In this document: in pieces, positions 51,501 to 63,183 of the stretch
Numbering within the stretch: the first letter of the stretch is position 1
Layout: each line of letters starts with the position of its first letter
DNA from: Lithospermum erythrorhizon
Taxonomy: Eukaryota; Streptophyta; Magnoliopsida; Boraginales; Boraginaceae
Direction: 5' to 3'
DNA: 64,000 nt
NCBI GenBank assembly: GCA_019722365.1
Contig: JADFUC010001012.1
Coordinates: forward strand, 310,001 to 374,000
Notes under the pieces: generated by a model
The model's input: the letters and a program-made list of their open reading frames with translations, nothing else
The model's database searches: none
What the model was told of the DNA's origin: nothing
Position numbers and translations under genes: made by a program

Positions 51501-52320
51501 GCAGAAGTAAATAGGACTAACAATTAGGTATGGAGGGAGTATATATTATCTAATGGTGAATGCTTTTGATATGCAGGGAAGAAACATTCAATTCATTCCC
51601 AGAAAAACTCAACCCACAAACTGTGGTTCATAATTGGTGAGGATGTAACTACTGTCAGAGTCGTTTATCATGGTTAGTGTGATGCCATGCACTAATCTGT
51701 AGTTGATGTAGGTTGGGTGGTGGTGTTTGTCCCAAGGCCGTTTCTAAAGGCTTTAGGTGTATATTCAGCAACCAAGGATTTTGGTATCTTGATCACTTGG
51801 ATGTTCCATGGGATGATGTATATTATGCCGATCCATTGGAAGGCATCAGGGATGTTTTTGAGCAAAAACTGGTGCTTGGAGGAGAAGTGTGCATGTGGGG
51901 TGAAACAGCTGATCCCTCTAATGTTCAACAGACAATATGGCCCCGAGCTGCAGCAGCAGCAGGTAGAGATACCAGAAGTTTATAGTTAAATTGTGTCGGG
52001 GGAGAGAATTCCTTGCATCCTTTTGAATGAAGTTTTAAATGTTTCCATAGTTATATAGCGGGGGTCAACATTGGATTTTTGCATGTTTTCTCTTTAGAAT
52101 CTGCTTCTTTCTTCTGAAATTGATTTCACATTTTCCTTATGTAGAGCGCTTATGGAGTAATAAAGAGGCTACATCATCAAAAAGTTCAGCACAACTTGCA
52201 CTGAAGAGGTTGGAGTACTTTCGGTGCCTCTTGACCCGTCGTGGAGTTCAAGCAGCTCCAGTTAAAAATAAGTATGCCCGAACTGCTCCGGTTGGACCTG
52301 GATCGTGTTATGCGCAATAA
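45600..52320 (+). CDS. HEXO1: Beta-hexosaminidase 1, GH20
   Basis: Fifteen exons join in frame to 526 aa: 45600-45899, 45976-46059, 46126-46161, 46896-47007, 47101-47171, 47438-47568, 48034-48050, 48198-48246, 48682-48782, 49249-49308, 49662-49695, 50324-50422, 51577-51636, 51712-51962 and 52145-52320 (TAA). Arabidopsis HEXO1 has 541 aa. The enzyme removes terminal GlcNAc/GalNAc. Arabidopsis HEXO1 is vacuolar and trims N-glycans to paucimannose forms. A signal peptide (about residues 1-27), the GH20 catalytic pair Asp316-Glu317 in HLGGDEVNT, the motif VLHWHIIDEESFPLE and several N-glycosylation sequons (NCT, NQT, NFT, NMT) are visible. It ends GPGSCYAQ, as HEXO1 does. Exon 7 has only 17 nt. 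The acceptor of exon 6 is triplicated in the preceding intron. The donor of exon 1, GAG|GTTGTT, is weak. Confidence 0.95.
47267..47450 (+). repeat. Three tandem copies of an intron-end/splice-acceptor unit in HEXO1
   Basis: The unit AACCTGCATGCATTTCCATA..TTGCTTTCAGTAG occurs at about 47,267-47,304, 47,345-47,397 and 47,398-47,450. The second and third copies are exactly adjacent (53 bp each). Both include the first exon bases AATGTC(T/C)TT. The third copy holds the acceptor I use for exon 6 (AG at 47,436-47,437). Confidence 0.85.
49986..50222. repeat. Diverged ~123-bp tandem duplication in HEXO1 intron 11
   Basis: Copy 1 starts GAAGAATGCTATCCATATAG at 49,986 and copy 2 starts GAAGGCTGCTATCTATAGAG at 50,109. 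Both continue with CAATAGC..TG..GCATGTTTTAA-like and GAATACCA-like sequence in the same order. The duplication lies wholly inside the intron. Confidence 0.65.
50423..51576 (+). other. HEXO1 intron 12 with MITE-like ends
   Basis: This 1.15-kb intron is the longest of the gene. TACTCCCTTAGATTTTTTGT at about 50,867 and, in reverse complement, TACTCCCTCCATACCTAATT at about 51,541 look like the ends of a TA-flanked Stowaway-type insertion of about 675 bp. Match beyond the first eight bases is poor, so the boundaries are tentative. Confidence 0.4.
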
Positions 52321-54367
52321 TCATGAGCTATTCTGTTGTTGTAAGTTAGCAAAACTCTAAATTTTAACATTTTATATGTACAGTATATGACGAACATTTT
52401 GGTAGCTCTCTACCTACTTGAGATGTTGTACCTTATGTGTTATGTACCCTGATGATTGAATACTTGCTGTTTTTTTTGTCTCGTATATTGCACTCCACCC
52501 ACCCTCCTCTTTCTTTCTTCTCCCAGTAATAAGAATTAGTGTGTATCTCGAAGATATTGAATTGTACCCATAAATATAGATGAAGATCATCAATATTCTG
52601 CTTTCCTGAAATCCTAGATTTAATATCTTCCGTAAGACATCATAACCCTTAAACTTCAGGTAGACAAAAGGGGGAGCAAATCATCTCTGTCATCTTCGCC
52701 CGCGGCAGGAAGACCCTTGGTAGGTTTCCTGTTCCACATTTTCTCATTACATCTAGTCTCTAGATTTAAACGGTGATGAAACTCCTCTATATTTCATTTC
52801 ATGCTACTTACAACCAACGATCATATTCTGACCATGTGTGCCAAATCGGGACTTCACTACCAATTAGCTTAGCTCGGTTGAGTAAACTGTGCTAAAGTCG
52901 AGATGATTCCTTGATTATTCCATAATCGATAGATAGACTCATTGAGAGTAATGTACAATGTATAAGTGTACAATTTTTCAATTTGAAGCACCATACCATT
53001 ATTGAAATTTGGACAGATATAGGAAAATTCAATCAGAGGACAGTCGTTGTGGTTGCCTCTTTCCAAGAACCCACCTCAAAAGCTAAAATTTCCTTGGAAC
53101 TCTAATGATCATTAACTGAACCCACCCAACATGCAGGCCTTGAATTCTACATTAATTTTTGTCTGTGCACGATCCATCATGTACAAACTCGTTCATCACT
53201 TTTATACTACATGATTTTTCATTAATTTTTACATGAATTTATATTGACAAAATATTCTTTGTGAATTACAAAAATACATGTGTATCATAAAAATTACTTA
53301 ATATTTTGAATTTTTTTATCTCACAAATTAATCGAAAATCTCTTAATTATTATTGATGATCATAAAGATGTTATTTGATCGATAGTTATTATATAAATTG
53401 TTCATGAAAATTAAATATTCCTAATTGTAATTTTCCCTCCTACAATTAAGGAGATTTAGAGAACATGGGACTTTAATCGTAATTTCTAATTACCTCATTC
53501 TTTAATTATATATGAGGTAGATCAGCTTAGGACACGCATAAACAAGCAAACACCTTATTGCGACAAACGCTACAAACTTTTAAAAAATTATTCAAAGCTT
53601 TTTAATACATACGCATAAACGTATTTATGTGAAAGAAATTCTACGAACAAAAACGATAATAAATATACTTAACGCTGAGAAATTTGTTTCTGTCTCAGCA
53701 TAAATCTACTCCGTGATGAATACATATGTACTCCGACACGTTATTAATTTTTATGCTGACTACCAACGCCGGGTCAACATCGTCGCCTGGCCGATTTAGT
53801 CAACCCCGATCAACCGACTAACTCCAATGATCAACCGATCGACATTTATAAAAGTTCAGACGACTTACATCATCATATTTGGGATTGCGACCTGATCAAA
53901 AAACCCGCTTGTGTAAGGTCAATGTTAATAAAAACAAAAAATGTAGTGATCTAATCATCTCAATGTTCCTCTTATCATTAGGGGGAGATATTTGTATTTT
54001 TCCTTTTCGGTTATGATATTATTTCTTTACTTGTACATACATCTTGAAATTTTGTCATTCAAGATTGAAGTAGTTGTATCCATTTTCATCTTGTACATAC
54101 TACCATGTCGGAGGTGGTTGTCAGTTGCTAATATAATGTATGTTTATATAAAATGTCTATTAGTACAATAGTACACGTTTAACCTTAACATCGTGTTATA
54201 GAGGGTTTGTGTTGCATACTTTAAGATAACATGCAAGACTATCACAATCTCTAATAACATCAACCATGTCTGCAAATATTATTAATATATATAGAACATT
54301 TAAATCATTGTTAAGATTTCATGAGGTGTGATATTATAATGAATTGTTGATGAATACAGTTATCAAT
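52321..54367. other. Intergenic region after HEXO1
   Basis: The first few hundred bases are the likely HEXO1 3' untranslated region. The remainder is AT-rich spacer. I see no gene, RNA or bounded element. Confidence 0.5.
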
Positions 54368-56469
54368 ATTTTTTTTTAGGTAATAATTGATTTTATTAAG
54401 AAAAAGTAACCAATACACAATACAAGCCTTAATAGTCTACAAATTCCAAGTTAAGAGAAACATTTGTTAAACAAACCATTTAAACAAATCTCACTTAACT
54501 CACGAAAAGAGACCCAACATAATCTCCCAACCTAAATTGACTGCATCTACTTAAAACCAACCCACTTGAAACCAAATAGGCCCGAAACCAAAAAATCCCT
54601 CAAACCCTCCTATATTCCAAATCATTCACAACCCTTCCGTGAATCTACTTATTGAATACTCCGCCTCTAAGCTTCGAAAGAAAAATCAGAGAAGACTTCC
54701 CTCTTCTCTCGAGGTGAAACTAACAGGAAGGAAAAGCCCATAAATAAACCAACAACCCCTCATGATGATTTCCGTGACAAAATACCAACGAACAACTCCC
54801 AAACAAACACCACCGACTAAACCCGTGTCACCCTTTATTTCCAAAATAAGTCATAATCACCACGGTGATCGACGCCGGAGATTTCGAAAGTCAAGTGGGA
54901 CAATTATAGCTCAACCAAAGCCGAGGTTCAGCTTAAGCACCATGGTTGCCGAATCCATCGAGAAAGCTAAGAACTCCTCCCAACTTGATAATTCCATTGT
55001 GGGGATAAGGAAAGGTCTGCCTCGAATTTTCATTTCTTTACACCACAAATCCTTGGCCATGCAAATTGTTAATTTATAGTTTGAACAAGCTTTGAGTCAA
55101 TCGCCTTGTTCCTTTGAAACAGATCTCTCGAAATCTAATCTGCTTATGGCTTTGGACCTTTATCTGTAATACTTCGTATATTTCTTGCACAAACATGCAT
55201 GTTTGAAAAAGATGTAAACTATCTTTAGAGTCACAAAATAGGCGATGGATTCAATCTCGCTTAGTTTAATGTTCCTCTTAATTAGATTATCAACGTCAAG
55301 TAACTCCGTTATGAACGCTTTGTAAACTAACTGTTTAACCTTTGGAGGAACCTTAACTTTCCAGATCTGTTTAAAAACCGTTGATTTAAGTAGACTTGAC
55401 TTGGCAGATCTCCTGGTTTTGTTTTTATAACATGAGCCAATTGGTGCTGTCGATTTCATCATGAAGTCACCCTTTGTCGCTTTCTCTCCCATACCATGAT
55501 ATTATTCGAGCTATCTAATCTTCGTGAATGGATGCTTAAAATGGTTTTACAATTTATGGGTAGAAAAGACTCATAACCTTATTGTAAACTCGCATCTACT
55601 CTCTCTTTGTTAATTAAATCAAGTAAATTTTGTGATTGAAACCATGAGGACACTTCGAAAGGATGACTTATAAGAAAAGTACGTTAAGTACTCCATTTAT
55701 CTTCTCATACATCGATATCGGCCACCGCGCCTAACTGCCACTTTATTCCTTGTCTTGCGAGGTCACGAACCGAGAGGATATGTAACCTCGGCTTTGTACC
55801 CAAGGATGCCCCCAAAATCGACCGAGGGAATATCCGGCTACGAAGACCTCGAGAGGCTACTTTCCGACTCTGCCACCAGCTTCCAGGCTTACTTACAAAG
55901 AAGAGCTTGATTAAAACATTGGGTGTCCCGAAACCCCATCCCACCATCATCTTTTGGTTTACATAATGTCTTCCATGAAATTCAGTGTATCTTTTTAGCA
56001 TTTGTGGTAGATCCCCGCCAGAATTTAGCTAGAATAGAGTCAATCTCATTACACACATGTATAGAGAGCTTAAAACAGTTCATTGTATAGGTGAGGATCG
56101 ATTGTAACACCGAATTAATGAAAACCTCCCTCCCCGCTGTAGACAATAACTTAGGCTTTTAATTAGCTACTTAGGTTTTAATCCTTCAATGACGAGGAAA
56201 ATACCCTTCTTGATAAACCAACAAGAGCCTGGGAGTCCTAAGTACTACTACGTGGATCAGACTCCAAGCATGCCTAACATGTTTGAAATTGCTTTCCTTT
56301 TAGCCCCACCCACATTAGGGCTAAATAGAATGGTGGACTGCACCCATTAAGCCGACTGCATCAGCCTCATAAGTAGCTAGAATATGTTTAAAACTCCGTA
56401 GCCTCAATCGTAGCCTCCCCAACAACCACGCATCATCCGCAAAACATCAAACGGGTCATAGGTTCAATA

Positions 56470-57170
56470 TTTAAACCCAAAGGAATGCCATTAAGTTCTC
56501 CTGCTCATGCTTCCTTCAATAATGAAATAAGACCTTCAAGCAGATATACGTATACCAGCGATAACGGGTCACCTTGTCTTAACCCCCACCGGGTCTAATA
56601 AAAAACCCGCATTGTCGCCCATTCACCATAATTGAATAAGAGACCGACCTTAATATATTGTACAATTGAGATCCACTTAGCACTAAACCCCAACCGAGTA
56701 GTTATTATCTCTAAGAAAATTCCACTCAATACGGCCATAGGCTTTGAGCATATCCAACTTAATTGACATGAAACCTACTTTGCCACCCTTCTTACTTTTA
56801 AGTACATGATGAGCCTCATAAGCCAATAAAATATTATCTGTGATGAGCCTCTTGAGCACAAAAGCACTTTGAGATTCTAAGATGACAATTGAGAGGTACC
56901 TCTTAAGCCTAAGAGCTAACGTCTTAGATATTATTTTGGCAATCGTATTACAAAGTGCAATAGGGCCGGAACTCGAACATACAGATCGTCACTCCACCCA
57001 GGATTAATGACATTAAACTTATGGAAAAGGCTCATTATTAAGTGCTCAGGAAGACCAACTTGCATACATCCTCTCCCACTATCTCCCAATAGCCATTTAA
57101 AAATAAAATCCCATCCGGTCCTCGAGCTGTCCCTTGCATTGAAAAATAAACACCGGCTCACCCTCGCCAC
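56470..57170 (-). pseudogene. LINE reverse transcriptase remains
   Basis: Reading through frameshifts on the minus strand gives KIISKTLALRLK, SQSAFVLKRLITDNILLAYE, IKLDMLKAYGRIEWNFLE and LRQGDPLS. These are the conserved order of plant L1 reverse transcriptase blocks. No single frame remains open across the domain, so it is inactive. Confidence 0.75.
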
Positions 57171-57865
57171 AAGAATTCAATCCTCCAAATTTCGCAGATC
57201 ACCTCCTAAAATCTATCCGATCAGAAGGGAAAAGTGTCTAAATTATGTCCTCCTCGACAGAGTTAAATGTACCGAGTAAAATTGAACTGCGAATCCTCCT
57301 CCGAATTTATAGGTTTACAATGCCAATCAGCCTAAACCATTCAGAAAGCGTAAATCGATCGGGTCTTTCCCTTTCAAGAGAAAAAGCATGGAAAGCCGTG
57401 TTACAATCCCCTTTCACCCTCTAAAGAGCTCTTGAACGCCGACACCAAGATAACTCATCGTACCAGAACTTATCAATTTCCCCTGGCTAATATCTAGCCC
57501 TTCCTTTGTGCCCACACTTACGGACCCTCGATTAAGCACATCCAACTTATCATACTTTTTCCCGAATGGAAAGAGCGAACTCCCCTAATGATCTCTTTTT
57601 CCATTCGAGTAGCTCCAATCTCGTTAGCCTCGATACTCCCAAATACTTTCATACTTGGATCGAGTTCCTTTTTTTCATCCAAAGCATTACTCACCACCTC
57701 TTTACTGGACTCATACAGGCACCAACCTTCCTCAAACCGGAAGCGTGATTGTCGTTTAGTCAGTCTAGTAGTTTGTTCTCCCCAAGAGAGTAAAAGAGGC
57801 AAACGACGACGTATGTGTCAAAGATGTACCAATAACGCCTTCTACGAAATGTGTCCCGCTAATCT

Positions 57866-58306
57866 TTATATAGTGCCCCGATCTAGTCTTGCTCTGGTAG
57901 AGTTTGGGAAAGTAAAATTATTACACCAAGTGAACTTAAACCCTGAGTAACAGTCCCTTACCACTTGGCGGAAATTCTCCATTTGCCATCTCGGTCTTGA
58001 ACGTCTTTGGGAGACATGCTCATCATCACTAAGTACTTCATTAAAATCTCCCATAAAAATGATAGGACAATTCGAAAACCCGTTAATAATTCTCATAAGA
58101 TTTCAAGAGTGTTTTCAATTGCCCACCTCATGATGCCCATAGAAACCAACAAACCTCCAACGTTCCATAGTTCCATTAGAAATAAATACTTCAATATGAT
58201 GAGATGAAAAAGATTTAACATCAACCTCCATAGATCTCGGCCAAAGAAGTGTCAGACCCCCTTTTCTATCATTGGCATCCACCACAAGAGCATTTGGTAA
58301 CTTCAA
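57866..58306 (-). pseudogene. LINE endonuclease fragment
   Basis: Two overlapping minus-strand frames carry endonuclease (APE-type) motifs: GGLTLLWPRSMEV and WRFVGFYGHHE, then PIIFMGDFNEVLSDDEH and FKFTWCNNFTFPNSTRARLDR. They lie in different frames, so at least one frameshift separates them. Confidence 0.75.
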
Positions 58307-58330
58307 TTTGCTTTTAATTTGACTTTAATG

Positions 58331-58449
58331 CAACAATAGCTCACGTTGATCCCTTTTGACATTCTCGCCCCATGAATCAAGCTTTGAGGCTATTACAAGC
58401 GGGACAACAATAGCTCACGTTGATCCCTTTGACATTCTGCCCCCATGAA
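58331..58449. repeat. 74-bp direct duplication inside the LINE
   Basis: CAACAATAGCTCACGTTGAT followed by CCCTTT(T)GACATTCT..GCCCC(C)ATGAA occurs at 58,331-58,376 and again at about 58,405-58,449. It lies between the ORF1 and endonuclease remains. Confidence 0.85.
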
Positions 58450-58763
58450 CCCGGCTTTTTCCGCCGAGGCGGTACCAACGTGGAGTGGAAACCTCCGGTA
58501 GTACCCTCAACGAGCTCACTCCCCCAAATTCTCATACGACTCATCACTCCCTCCTCGCAACCTCGACGTCTCCTCCACCTAACTGTGGATAGACTTCCTC
58601 ACCAACCTTCTCTTCAAGCACAAATTCCACCTGTGACCGCCTCCATCGGGGCTCTAATCCACATGTCATACACACATGCTCTTCCGCGGGTCACCCCCTT
58701 CGTAAATCCGGCATCGCTTTTACAAAGCGCCCCGTGAGACTACACGGAAGCAACGCGCTGCCT

Positions 58764-59121
58764 TCATACGCAAAGATACCCAGCACAAATAGAATCTCCT
58801 GCCACCAATTTGACCATCCTTCGGATCGGCTTTGTAACATTCACCGGAGTTCTGATTCGAAAGAACTTAGCCCCAGCCTTATCCTTTCGTAGTTCCACCA
58901 CCCTCACATTCACCAAACGAAGTTGTACCAACTTATCAAAGAACATCACAGATAAACTCATCTTTCAATCCTCCGATATGGATCCAAAAGACACAGGTCG
59001 AAAACTGCAACTCTAATGGATCCACACCCCTCATCCAATCCTGACAAATTAAGAGATTATTGTCAAAACACCAAGGCCCTTCCTTCAACACTCTTTTTTT
59101 CTCTTCCAACGAAGGAAACAA
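58764..59121 (-). pseudogene. LINE ORF1 fragment, DUF4283 type
   Basis: Two minus-strand frames together give EEKKRVLKEGPWCFDNNLLI, CVFWIHIGGL and KFFRIRTPVNVTKPIRRMVK. This is the nucleic-acid-binding DUF4283 domain typical of ORF1 in plant LINEs. A YDMWIRAP stretch, where relatives have YG.WLRA, follows near 58,650. No intact CCHC knuckle is visible. Confidence 0.7.
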
Positions 59122-59830
59122 AACATGTAGAATGGTGCGCCTCCCCGCCCAAACCCTTTAGAGCCTCAGAACTCCACGCATTCGACATAGCCATGTAAAT
59201 TTTTAATACTGAGGAAATCCTCTCCGGTGGACAAGACTTTAACGAACATGCTTGCCTCACATGCCGCCAGAAAACCATCGCCTAGATCCGCTTCCTCCAA
59301 CTCGAATCGCTTGAACCTCTTCCTTCTATGTTGCACTTCAAATGTGTGTTCAATTATCTCAAAGATCCACGGGATAAAATGGCACCAAAAGAAGAAACAC
59401 AATAAAGTCCCAAACAAAAAAGATAACAAAACGAGCAAATCAAAAAAGCTGAGATAATGTGAACGATTGAGAATAAAGCAGAAATGTAAGACTCCATCCT
59501 TGCACTCCTTAAATAGTCCCCATCCCAATCAAACAAATCGATCTTAATTCTTCAAATCCCATGAAATTCTCCTCTTTGTCACCAGAGCAAATCCCCGATC
59601 CCGTGAGAAAAACAACTGCCATCAATACACACCACCAGATCTTAACTTGACGGAGGATCGTGGCAGCCACACCAAATAATTCTCCAAAGATCCTCAAGTA
59701 GTAAATAAATCAACCGAAAACCCTCACAATAACTAACTCAAGAGATCCGAATCCGCAAAACCTCCACCGAATAAAACTCTAATGAAAAATCAAAAGAGAA
59801 AGAAAACTTAGAGAGCTAATGTTATTATAT

Positions 59831-60703
59831 TCCTCTATCAATTTGATGCTTAACACTTCCAATACGCTTTGATTATTATTTGTTATACATTGTTAAGATC
59901 ATTCCACATTTTTTATTCTTAATATTTTTATAAACAATGTTGAACTTTTTGAAATGGATTAATGGTACATTAGATCATATCTTTCAAAATATTCATTATT
60001 CGATCACACATATTTTAAAATGATTCATTCAATCACATATTTTAAAAATTATCTCACTTGATCATTCTGTCAAAAATGAACGCTGAAGTACCCCTTGGGG
60101 CAAATTGATTCGCAAAATGTATCCAAGTCTCATTTTTGAGATATTTTTTCAATTTTAATAAAATTATGGGACAAATATATACCACATCTAAATATCATTC
60201 TCATCTATATATTGTATTAAAATAATTTGGATGAAATATATTTTATTCTCATTTTGGTTAGTTTCATCCATATATTTTAAAAAATATTCTTTCACATCCT
60301 CACATATGGAACCTGGTTCATTTTTTAATGTAGGTTATTTTTAGACAATATATACTTACATTCTAAAAGTTATTAGTAAGATCAAAGGCATCTAGGTCAA
60401 TGATATCTACCTGGATAAAGAGGTCACATGTTCAAATCCTCTAAAAAAATTACAATTTGCAGGTGTGATTTCCTCACAAAAAATTCACTAATTAACAAAA
60501 AAAAGTTATTAGTAGCATAAAAAGATTTATTAAGATATTCTCCCTCAATTGTCTATTGGGCGTTCTATCCACTATCCATTTGCACACAGATTAAGAAAAA
60601 TATGAAGTAGATAAAAAGTACATTGAGAATGTAAAATGATAATTATTTGAAATCATATTAATGATTACTTGATAATTTCATAAGAAAAAATAGTCAAAAG
60701 TAT
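59831..60703. other. Intergenic AT-rich spacer
   Basis: Low-complexity AT-rich sequence between the LINE and the MULE-like element. I see nothing coding or structured. Confidence 0.5.
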
Positions 60704-60712
60704 ATTAAAAAT

Positions 60713-61559
60713 AGAATAATTTGCACCGTACCTCATGTAAACTTAAAGGGTGGTAAACTTTTAAATAGAGTAACATACCCCTTGTTGTTAAATCTCCATT
60801 AAATATCTAATGGAATAGTACAACACATGCATTTAATTTAAACTCATGTATCATGACATATTTGGTAGTATAATATACGGATTACTATAGAAGATTATAG
60901 TTTCCCAATTGTTTTTACAAGAAGTAATATTTTGAAAATAGTTTTTAAAATAAATCTAACCATATCAACTTTATTTTTATTGGAATAAAAACAATATATA
61001 AATTATGATCAAAATTTTGACACAAATATAAATATCGTCAACTAAACTAAATTGTAGAAGTATAATATACCATATGAAGTATATATTATCATCGTGAGAT
61101 GAATAATTATGAATGAAACTAAAATTTTGTATGTTAAGACCTCATACTTTATTGATTTAATCACCACAAATGAAATATGCCCATATTTTGGAATATATGA
61201 AGTTTATAAAAATAAAAATTAGCATATTTGCTTAACTTTAATTTTTTTTATAACATGGGCGTATATGAAAATGCCCATATTGCGCGTGAGCATATTATTG
61301 TAATTAATAATTACTGAAAATGCAAATATTAAGAACTTTGTATTTGGAATATTAAATGTTCAAATTTTAAACTCAAATATCATTTACATATATTAGAGTA
61401 TGATATTTTCCCTTCAATGTAAGTACTATTTTTAGATATTTAACGGAGATTTAATGATATGGTACTCTATTTAAAAGTTTACAAGGGGGTGTTAGTACTC
61501 TATAAGTTTACAAAGCATGATGCTCATAATAAAACATACAAGTACCGTGTAAATTACCC
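60713..61559. mobile_element. Non-autonomous MULE-like element with long inverted ends (847 bp)
   Basis: It is flanked by a perfect 9-bp target duplication ATTAAAAAT (60,704-60,712 and 61,560-61,568). The right end read in reverse complement starts GGGTAATTTACACGGTACTT and the left end reads AGAATAATTTGCACCGTACC. Both then share GTAAACTT..(AG), GTAAACTTTTAAATAGAGTA and TTAAATCTCC(A/G)TTAAATATCT, so the inverted ends reach over 100 bp with gaps. A 9-bp duplication and long ends starting with G-rich GGGTAAT are typical of Mutator-like elements. There is no transposase frame inside. Confidence 0.85.
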
Positions 61560-61569
61560 ATTAAAAATG

Positions 61570-62063
61570 TAAAAAATATAATTTTATATGTTAAAATAAC
61601 AAAAAATTGAAACAAAAATTCTAGAATCCTAGAACAACAAATAAAAAACGGAAAGAATGTTGTTAAAAATCAAACATTGATGAAGTAAATTGTCATTGAA
61701 AATCATCTTCATAAGGCTAAAACCTATTTATAAGACAAAATTGTATGTGTACCTTAAAAATAGTCTTGAAAAATAGGTATTGTGTGCCTTGAAAATATAT
61801 GACCTCTCTTCATACGTGCAAGCTAAATATAAAGCTTAATAAAATTATCATCTCAAATTGATTCATATTTTAATGATTCTCAAAAATCAGTGTAGTTATT
61901 TATTTGTACTCGGCCGACAAAAAAAAAGCGATGAAATGCGAGAACACTTCAAGATTCTAAGTGTCATAATTAGCCAAACAAATGGCTTCATAAAGAGTTG
62001 CTTTTAGGCAATCTATATAATAGCTCCTCAAAAGCTATCTTCACAACTTCAAGTACGATTGTA
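61570..62063 (-). other. Spacer and probable 3' untranslated region of the OGDH gene
   Basis: The stretch immediately left of the stop codon (about 61,900-62,063) is the likely 3' untranslated region. The rest is AT-rich spacer without features. Confidence 0.45.
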
Positions 62064-63183
62064 CTACCAGGGATAGTTGACTGGATCCTGTTGCAAAGCC
62101 TTCTGGACAAGCTCAGTCTGCTCTTTCACATGAGCAGTGATGAAACCAGTGGCCGTGGCAGCGGATGGAGGACGACCAGAATATTTGATGTCGTCTATAT
62201 TGCCCCTGCCTAGTGCTTTCATTGCAGTGCCGAGGCGAGGTGTAATGTAATTGTAAGCACCCATGTTCATTGGCTCTTCTTGGCACCAGACCACCTCTGC
62301 ATCTGAGAGATCAGAGAATTTAAGCGGTTAATCTTTCTTTGTTCCTCGATTAACACGGATCTTAGAAACTAATTCATGTAAGATCAAATAAGCAAGTTTG
62401 AAGAACATACTTGGATATCTTTTCAATTCACGCTGGATGAGATCGTATGGGAAAGGACAAAGCTGCTCTACCCTGCAAATGGCAACATCCTTTCTACCAG
62501 TTTTTTTCCTCTCTTCATTAAGCTCATAGTAAACCTGAAGAATTCAAAGCGGATAACAAATGAAAACAAACCAATACACATTTGGACAGCTTCAAGCAAG
62601 TTAATGTGAGATTAGGCATAATCATTGTTGCAAAGTTAAATCAGGGGTACTTTTTTCTTCTTCTCACTCAAAAAGCTAATAACTGTAGGCCCATTGGCTG
62701 GACAACATGTCATCTGTGAATGAGGACTGTATATGAAAATTTGAGGAATAACTTACCTTTCCAGAGCAAAGAATAAGACGCTTAATACCCTCCTCCAGAT
62801 CCGAGTGGTCATTCTGGTCTTTGATAAGACGTTTGAACCTGGTTCCTTGTTTGTCAAAACCTGGATGACCTTGGACATCATCAAACTCTGATAGATTGGA
62901 CTTGCAGTCCTTGTGGCGAAGCAAGTTCTTCGGAGACATCACAATAAGAGGCTTTCGGAAATCTCGGTGTATCTGAGAGATGGCGAATGTGGACAAAATT
63001 AAGAGAGTGTTTAAGCAACTTATTATTTCTACTAGTATAATTGGTTCTACTTACTTGACGTCTCAGGACATGGAAATAATTTGCAGGTGTAGTCACGTTC
63101 ACCACCTGCCAATTGCATTGCTGAATCTGTGTTCGAAGTGTTGGATCCATCTCTGGAATTACATAAGGGTTATCATCACTCAT
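62064..63183 (-). CDS. 2-oxoglutarate dehydrogenase E1 component, C-terminal four exons (partial)
   Basis: Exons 63183-63055, 62972-62757, 62534-62411 and 62302-62064 (TAG) join in frame to the last 235 residues. The E1 subunit decarboxylates 2-oxoglutarate with thiamine diphosphate in the mitochondrial TCA-cycle complex. The fragment matches the C-terminal transketolase-like/OxoGdeHyase_C region: MSDDNPYVIPEMDP, RKPLIVMSPKNLLRHK, EEGIKRLILCSGK, RVEQLCPFPYDLI, VVWCQEEPMNMGAYNYITPR, YSGRPPSAATATGF. Splice sites are all GT-AG. Plant E1 is about 1,000 aa long, so about three quarters of the gene lies right of the window. No break is seen in the part present. Confidence 0.93.

Larger units (their letters stand above)
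54368..59830 (-). mobile_element. Decayed, nearly full-length L1-type LINE retrotransposon
   Basis: On the minus strand the plant L1 domain order is complete but broken by stops and frameshifts. ORF1 has a DUF4283-like region (59,121-58,764: RVLKEGPWCFDNNLLI..W and FFRIRTPVNVTKPIRR). Next come the endonuclease (58,306-57,866: FMGDFNEVL, FKFTWCNN) and reverse transcriptase (about 57,170-56,470: SQSAFVLKRLITDN, LRQGDPLS). A downstream region has GIKWQLGAVADIDV (55,705-56,001) and a zf-RVT-like region has IWKVKVPPKVKQLVYKAF (55,492-55,160). RNase H-like remains lie near 54,830-54,960. A T9 run at 54,369-54,377 is the poly(A) tail in complement. The 5' edge near 59,830 is approximate and no target duplication could be fixed. 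Confidence 0.8.

Noticed and set aside
54762..55079. Plus-strand 105-codon frame
   Set aside because: It is a shadow of the RNase H-like end of the minus-strand LINE.
54355..59845. Target-site duplication for the LINE (TATCAAT near 54,361 and near 59,836)
   Set aside because: Only seven common bases in AT-rich sequence, and not at a defined 5' end. Chance is likely.
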